In this document: one piece after another, positions 5,675-7,167 of the stretch | Layout of the letters: the number at the start of each line of letters is the position of its first letter | How positions within the stretch are numbered: the first letter of the stretch is position 1 | Assembly (NCBI GenBank): GCA_016215765.1 | Contig: JACRHY010000044.1 | Location: 1 to 7,167 of the forward strand | DNA length: 7,167 bases | DNA from: Parcubacteria group bacterium | Lineage (GTDB): Bacteria > Patescibacteriota > Minisyncoccia > UBA6257 > JACRHY01 | Direction: 5' to 3' | Notes under the pieces: model-generated | Told to the model about the DNA's origin: nothing | Databases searched by the model: none | The model's input: only the letters and a program-made list of their open reading frames with translations | Program-made: the position numbers and the translations under genes

Positions 5675-6118
5675 ATGACAGCGAGTGACATTCAAAAATT
5701 AAGAGAAGCGACCGGCGCCGGAGTAATGGATTGCAAGAAGGCGATTGAAGAAGCGAAGGGCGATTTTGAAAAAGCGATTGCCGTTATCCACGAAAAGGGC
5801 CTGCTTAAAGCGGTCAAGAAAGGAGAGCGCGGCACCAACGCCGGCGTGATAGAGTCGTACATTCACAACGAGCGCGTCGGCGTTATGCTTGAGTTGCGCT
5901 GTGAGACGGATTTCGTCGCGCGCGTTGATGATTTTAAAAATTTAGCCAGACAATTGGCGATGCAGATAGCCGCGATGAATCCCGAAAGCGCGGAGGCGCT
6001 TCTTGCTCAGCCGTATATCCGCGACGAGTCGCTGACGATCGGCGATCTTATAAGCAGGGCAATCGCGAAGATAGGAGAAAACATAAAAGTGGGAAGATTT
6101 TGCCGTTACGAACTTTAG
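5675..6118 (+). CDS. tsf: Elongation factor Ts (short form)
   Basis: EF-Ts is the nucleotide exchange factor of EF-Tu. The N-terminal UBA-like domain reads IQKLREATGAGVMDCKKAIEEA (6-27), a near-exact family signature. The core follows, with GVIESYIH (57-64), VGVMLELRCETDFVAR (68-83, including the T-D-F-V-A-R segment that contacts EF-Tu), FKNLARQLAMQIAA (87-100) and the C-terminal GENIKVGRF (134-142). At 147 aa it is much shorter than the 283 aa of Escherichia coli and carries a single core subdomain without the coiled-coil insert, as in other reduced bacteria. It lies 30 nt behind rpsB. No clear Shine-Dalgarno precedes the ATG; a weak GATTAT (5663-5668) 6 nt upstream could act as an internal -10. 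Confidence 0.96.
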   Translation: MTASDIQKLREATGAGVMDCKKAIEEAKGDFEKAIAVIHEKGLLKAVKKGERGTNAGVIESYIHNERVGVMLELRCETDFVARVDDFKNLARQLAMQIAAMNPESAEALLAQPYIRDESLTIGDLISRAIAKIGENIKVGRFCRYEL

Positions 6119-6122
6119 AGGA
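6117..6122 (+). promoter_or_regulatory. Shine-Dalgarno-like site between tsf and the small membrane protein gene
   Basis: AGAGGA overlaps the tsf stop codon and stands 3 nt before the ATG at 6126. It is the only purine-rich site near a start in this window, and its spacing is short. It suggests translation from the rpsB-tsf mRNA and not from a separate leaderless transcript. Confidence 0.35.
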
Positions 6123-6125
6123 CTT

Positions 6126-6503
6126 ATGCGCGATTTTATTTTGCAGTTCGCTTTTCTGACCGGTATCGCCGCGATTATTTACGTGATTTCGCGGGCGGTT
6201 CCGCGGGTCAATGAAACGGAAGGTGAGTCAAAAAACGCCGTTGATCGCTGGTTGGCGTCCTTGCCTCTGGAAAAAGCGGATGTTATTATCAGCGCGTCCG
6301 TTGAAAAAATTTTACGGCGGCTGAAAGTAACCATCATGCGCTTTGATAACGCCTTGAACAAGCATATCGGCAGAATAAAAGAAAAGACGGGATCCGGTTT
6401 TTCCCGGCCGACTTTCAAAGAAATGACGGAATCGCCGGATGGAGAAACGGAGGGCGAAACAAAAAGCGTCCAATCGGAACGCGACGACGAAGCGCCAAGA
6501 TGA
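6126..6503 (+). CDS. Small single-pass membrane protein of unknown function
   Basis: A 125-aa protein with one N-terminal hydrophobic segment, FILQFAFLTGIAAIIYVISRA (4-24), followed by a helical, charged cytosolic or periplasmic part (DRWLASLPLEKADVIISASV, then EKILRRLKVTIMRFDNALNK). The last ~35 residues are Glu/Ser/Thr rich (SPDGETEGETKSVQSERDDE) and probably disordered. It resembles no family I can name. It starts 7 nt after tsf with a Shine-Dalgarno-like AGAGGA and no promoter-like -10, so it is most likely the third gene of the rpsB-tsf transcript. The N-terminal segment could be an uncleaved signal anchor. It has the same base composition as its neighbours. Confidence 0.7.
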   Translation: MRDFILQFAFLTGIAAIIYVISRAVPRVNETEGESKNAVDRWLASLPLEKADVIISASVEKILRRLKVTIMRFDNALNKHIGRIKEKTGSGFSRPTFKEMTESPDGETEGETKSVQSERDDEAPR

Positions 6504-6542
6504 CGGCGCAAATTTACGGATGGCGGAAGCGCGCGATAAAAT

Positions 6543-6626
6543 GCGGCGGTGGCGGAGCGGTCAATCGCAACAGACTGTAAATCTGTCGCCCTTGTGGCTA
6601 CGCAGGTTCGAATCCTGCCCGCCGCA
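6543..6626 (+). tRNA. tRNA-Tyr (anticodon GTA)
   Basis: The acceptor stem GCGGCGG (6543-6549) pairs with CCGCCGC (6619-6625), with discriminator A at 6626. The D arm is GCG...CGC. The anticodon stem ACAGA/TCTGT holds loop CTGTAAA with GTA at 6577-6579. A long class II variable arm (CGCCCTTGTGGCTAC) precedes the T arm GCAGG-TTCGAAT-CCTGC. U33-G34-U35 is the recognition triplet of tRNA-guanine transglycosylase, so this tRNA is a queuosine substrate in principle, of interest beside the qng1 gene. No CCA follows the discriminator (the next bases are CAG); a CCA follows a second copy of the 3' end 163 bp downstream. No promoter is evident directly upstream, so it may be cotranscribed with the operon before it. 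Confidence 0.93.
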
Positions 6627-6790
6627 CAGCGAACGAAGTGAGCGAGCGCGGTGGAGCGAGCAAATTGCTTTGCTCGCGCGCGGATTCGAAGACCGCAGCG
6701 ATATTGCGCCGACAGGCGCAATCGCGAGGGGCGGCCTGCGAGAATCCGCCGTTAGGCGGATTACTTGTAGGCGAATCCTGCCCGCCGCAC
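6609..6790 (+). repeat. 19-bp direct repeat of the tRNA-Tyr 3' end flanking a 144-bp insert
   Basis: CGAATCCTGCCCGCCGCAC occurs at 6609-6627 (part of the tRNA-Tyr T loop, T stem, acceptor and discriminator) and identically at 6772-6790. The second copy is followed by CA, giving the 3' terminal CCA that the first copy lacks. The intervening 6628-6771 is GC-rich, begins with AGCGA-containing quasi-repeats (6628, 6641, 6655) and holds three tetraloop hairpins. No reading frame of note is present. The layout resembles attL/attR of an element inserted in a tRNA end, but no integrase is present. Confidence 0.75.
6656..6762 (+). repeat. Three consecutive tetraloop hairpins inside the tRNA-Tyr-adjacent insert
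   Basis: Hairpin 1 is GCGAGCAAA (6656-6664), loop TTGC, TTTGCTCGC (6669-6677). Hairpin 2 is ATTGCGCC (6703-6710), loop GACA, GGCGCAAT (6715-6722), extendable by GCG/CGC across a 2-nt bulge. Hairpin 3 is AATCCGCC (6743-6750), loop GTTA, GGCGGATT (6755-6762). All three stems are perfect, and every loop is four bases long. None is followed by a T tract. They may be structured RNA, a REP/MITE-like element, or processing signals for the flanking tRNAs. Confidence 0.65.
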
Positions 6791-6803
6791 CAAGATTTTA
6801 ATT

Positions 6804-6875
6804 GCCAGCATAGCTCAGTGGTAGAGCAACGGTTTTGTAAACCGTAGGTCGTCAGTTCGAATCTGACTGCTGGCT
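6804..6875 (+). tRNA. tRNA-Thr (anticodon TGT)
   Basis: Acceptor GCCAGCA (6804-6810) pairs with TGCTGGC (6868-6874). The D arm is GCTC/GAGC. The anticodon stem ACGGT/ACCGT carries loop TTTGTAA with TGT at 6836-6838. The variable loop AGGTC and T arm GTCAG-TTCGAAT-CTGAC complete a standard cloverleaf. It decodes ACA (and likely other ACN codons). The discriminator is T (6875). The next bases are TCCA, so a CCA is present but displaced by one base; the mature CCA is probably added enzymatically. It starts only 11 nt after the CCA of the duplicated tRNA-Tyr end. Confidence 0.95.
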
Positions 6876-6895
6876 TCCATAATCTCGTTTTCGGC

Positions 6896-6925
6896 TTGCT
6901 TTACGCCCTCGTCTTCTTTTACAAT
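6896..6925 (+). promoter_or_regulatory. Promoter of tRNA-Thr (GGT)
   Basis: TTGCTT (6896-6901) and TACAAT (6920-6925) are spaced by 18 nt, and the tRNA begins 23 nt after the -10. The box pair and a T-rich leader support a separate promoter for this tRNA, possibly reading into the L33-type gene. Confidence 0.55.
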
Positions 6926-6948
6926 ATAAAAGCGTTATTTTTTTTGAG

Positions 6949-7024
6949 GCCCAAGTAGCTCAGCTGGTAGAGCAACTCCATGGTAAGGAGTAGGTCGCCG
7001 GTTCAATTCCGGCCTTGGGCTCCA
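6949..7024 (+). tRNA. tRNA-Thr (anticodon GGT)
   Basis: Acceptor GCCCAAG (6949-6955) pairs with CTTGGGC (7014-7020). The D arm is GCTC/GAGC. The anticodon stem ACTCC/GGAGT encloses ATGGTAA with GGT at 6982-6984. The variable loop is AGGTC and the T arm GCCGG-TTCAATT-CCGGC. Discriminator T (7021) is followed directly by an encoded CCA (7022-7024), showing that this genome does encode CCA in some tRNA genes. It decodes ACC and ACU codons. Confidence 0.96.
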
Positions 7025-7088
7025 GTTTTGGCGGGAGATACGGCGGAGGGCGGAATGCAGCGACTCAACCGCGGGCGGGTTCGGCGAA

Positions 7089-7116
7089 TTGACAGGAATC
7101 GTTTTTTTGTTAAGAT
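7089..7116 (+). promoter_or_regulatory. Promoter of the L33-type ribosomal protein gene
   Basis: A consensus TTGACA (7089-7094) and TAAGAT (7111-7116) are 16 nt apart, with a TG one base upstream of the -10 (extended -10). The -10 ends 9 nt before the ATG at 7126, again predicting a leaderless or nearly leaderless mRNA. Confidence 0.72.
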
Positions 7117-7125
7117 GTCTTGGTT

Positions 7126-7167
7126 ATGGCGAAATCAAAATACTCGGAGAATTTAATAAGAATGCGG
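7126..7167 (+). CDS. rpmG: Probable large ribosomal subunit protein L33, 3' truncated by the window end
   Basis: Only 14 residues are visible: MAKSKYSENLIRMR. An N-L-I-R-x-x start leading toward a Cys-x-x-Cys zinc ribbon is the usual opening of L33 in Patescibacteria, and rpmG commonly follows tRNA-Thr in bacteria, often before secE and nusG. No SD is present; a strong -35/-10 pair sits immediately upstream. The visible stretch is too short for a firm call. Confidence 0.6.
   Translation, partial: MAKSKYSENLIRMR

Noticed and set aside
6179..6721. Minus-strand frame of 180 codons across the small membrane protein gene and tRNA-Tyr
   Set aside because: It runs through the complement of a well-formed tRNA gene and the GC-rich insert; similarity to other predicted proteins would be the known artefact of tRNA-antisense translation.
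6609..6790. CRISPR array suggested by the GC-rich hairpin repeats
   Set aside because: There are only two copies of the 19-bp repeat, separated by 144 bp, and they derive from a tRNA end; no regular repeat-spacer spacing or cas gene is present.
6439..6847. Plus-strand frames of 120 and 69 codons over the tRNA cluster
   Set aside because: They translate tRNA-Tyr, the insert and part of tRNA-Thr. Phrases such as QHSSVVEQRF are typical of translated tRNA genes, not proteins.
6919..6945. AT-rich hairpin CTTTTA/TAAAAG followed by T tract as a terminator
   Set aside because: The stem is only six mostly A-T pairs and coincides with a well-spaced -10 box for tRNA-Thr (GGT); the promoter reading explains it better.

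Overview
The window looks like chromosomal DNA of an ultra-small-genome bacterium of the Candidate Phyla Radiation (Patescibacteria, probably Parcubacteria-like). The reasons are a very short EF-Ts (147 aa), an S2 sequence of the type seen in that group, compact gene packing, an L33-type gene directly after tRNA-Thr, and almost no Shine-Dalgarno sequences. Instead, many start codons sit 6-9 nt behind a sigma70-type -10 box, which implies leaderless mRNAs. Standard bacterial stops (TAA, TAG, TGA) are used throughout. The taxonomic placement is inference from these traits and was not tested by search.

Left part (1-2313): the 3' end of a gene for a DUF5666-like beta-domain plus coiled-coil protein, closed by a strong intrinsic terminator. 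It is followed by a queuosine salvage hydrolase (Qng1/DUF2419 family) and a class I SAM-dependent methyltransferase, each with its own start-proximal -10 box. Next comes a decayed fragment of an HlyD/RND-type membrane fusion protein that has lost both a credible start codon and its C-terminal part.

Middle part (about 2600-3710): a small, more AT-rich defence/addiction island whose left edge carries a perfect 28-bp palindrome. It holds two type II toxin-antitoxin modules, hicB-hicA and a RelB-like/RelE-like pair. Both antitoxins are intact. Both toxins are interrupted by a single in-frame stop codon (TAA in hicA, TGA in the RelE-like gene) with clear family sequence continuing on the far side. 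The island appears to be a disarmed pair of TA modules next to the broken efflux gene.

Right part (3719-7167): a C-terminally membrane-anchored protein faintly like the RMD1/DUF155 family, then the rpsB-tsf translation operon behind the best promoter of the window (TTTACA-17-TATACT), and a small membrane protein. A tRNA cluster follows (Tyr-GTA, Thr-TGT, Thr-GGT), then the start of a probable ribosomal protein L33 gene. Just behind tRNA-Tyr lies a 144-bp hairpin-rich insert bracketed by a 19-bp direct repeat of the tRNA 3' end. The second repeat copy carries the CCA that the first copy lacks, as if a tiny element had inserted into the tRNA end while regenerating the tRNA. The most unusual items are this insert, the double toxin inactivation and the recurrent leaderless promoter design.
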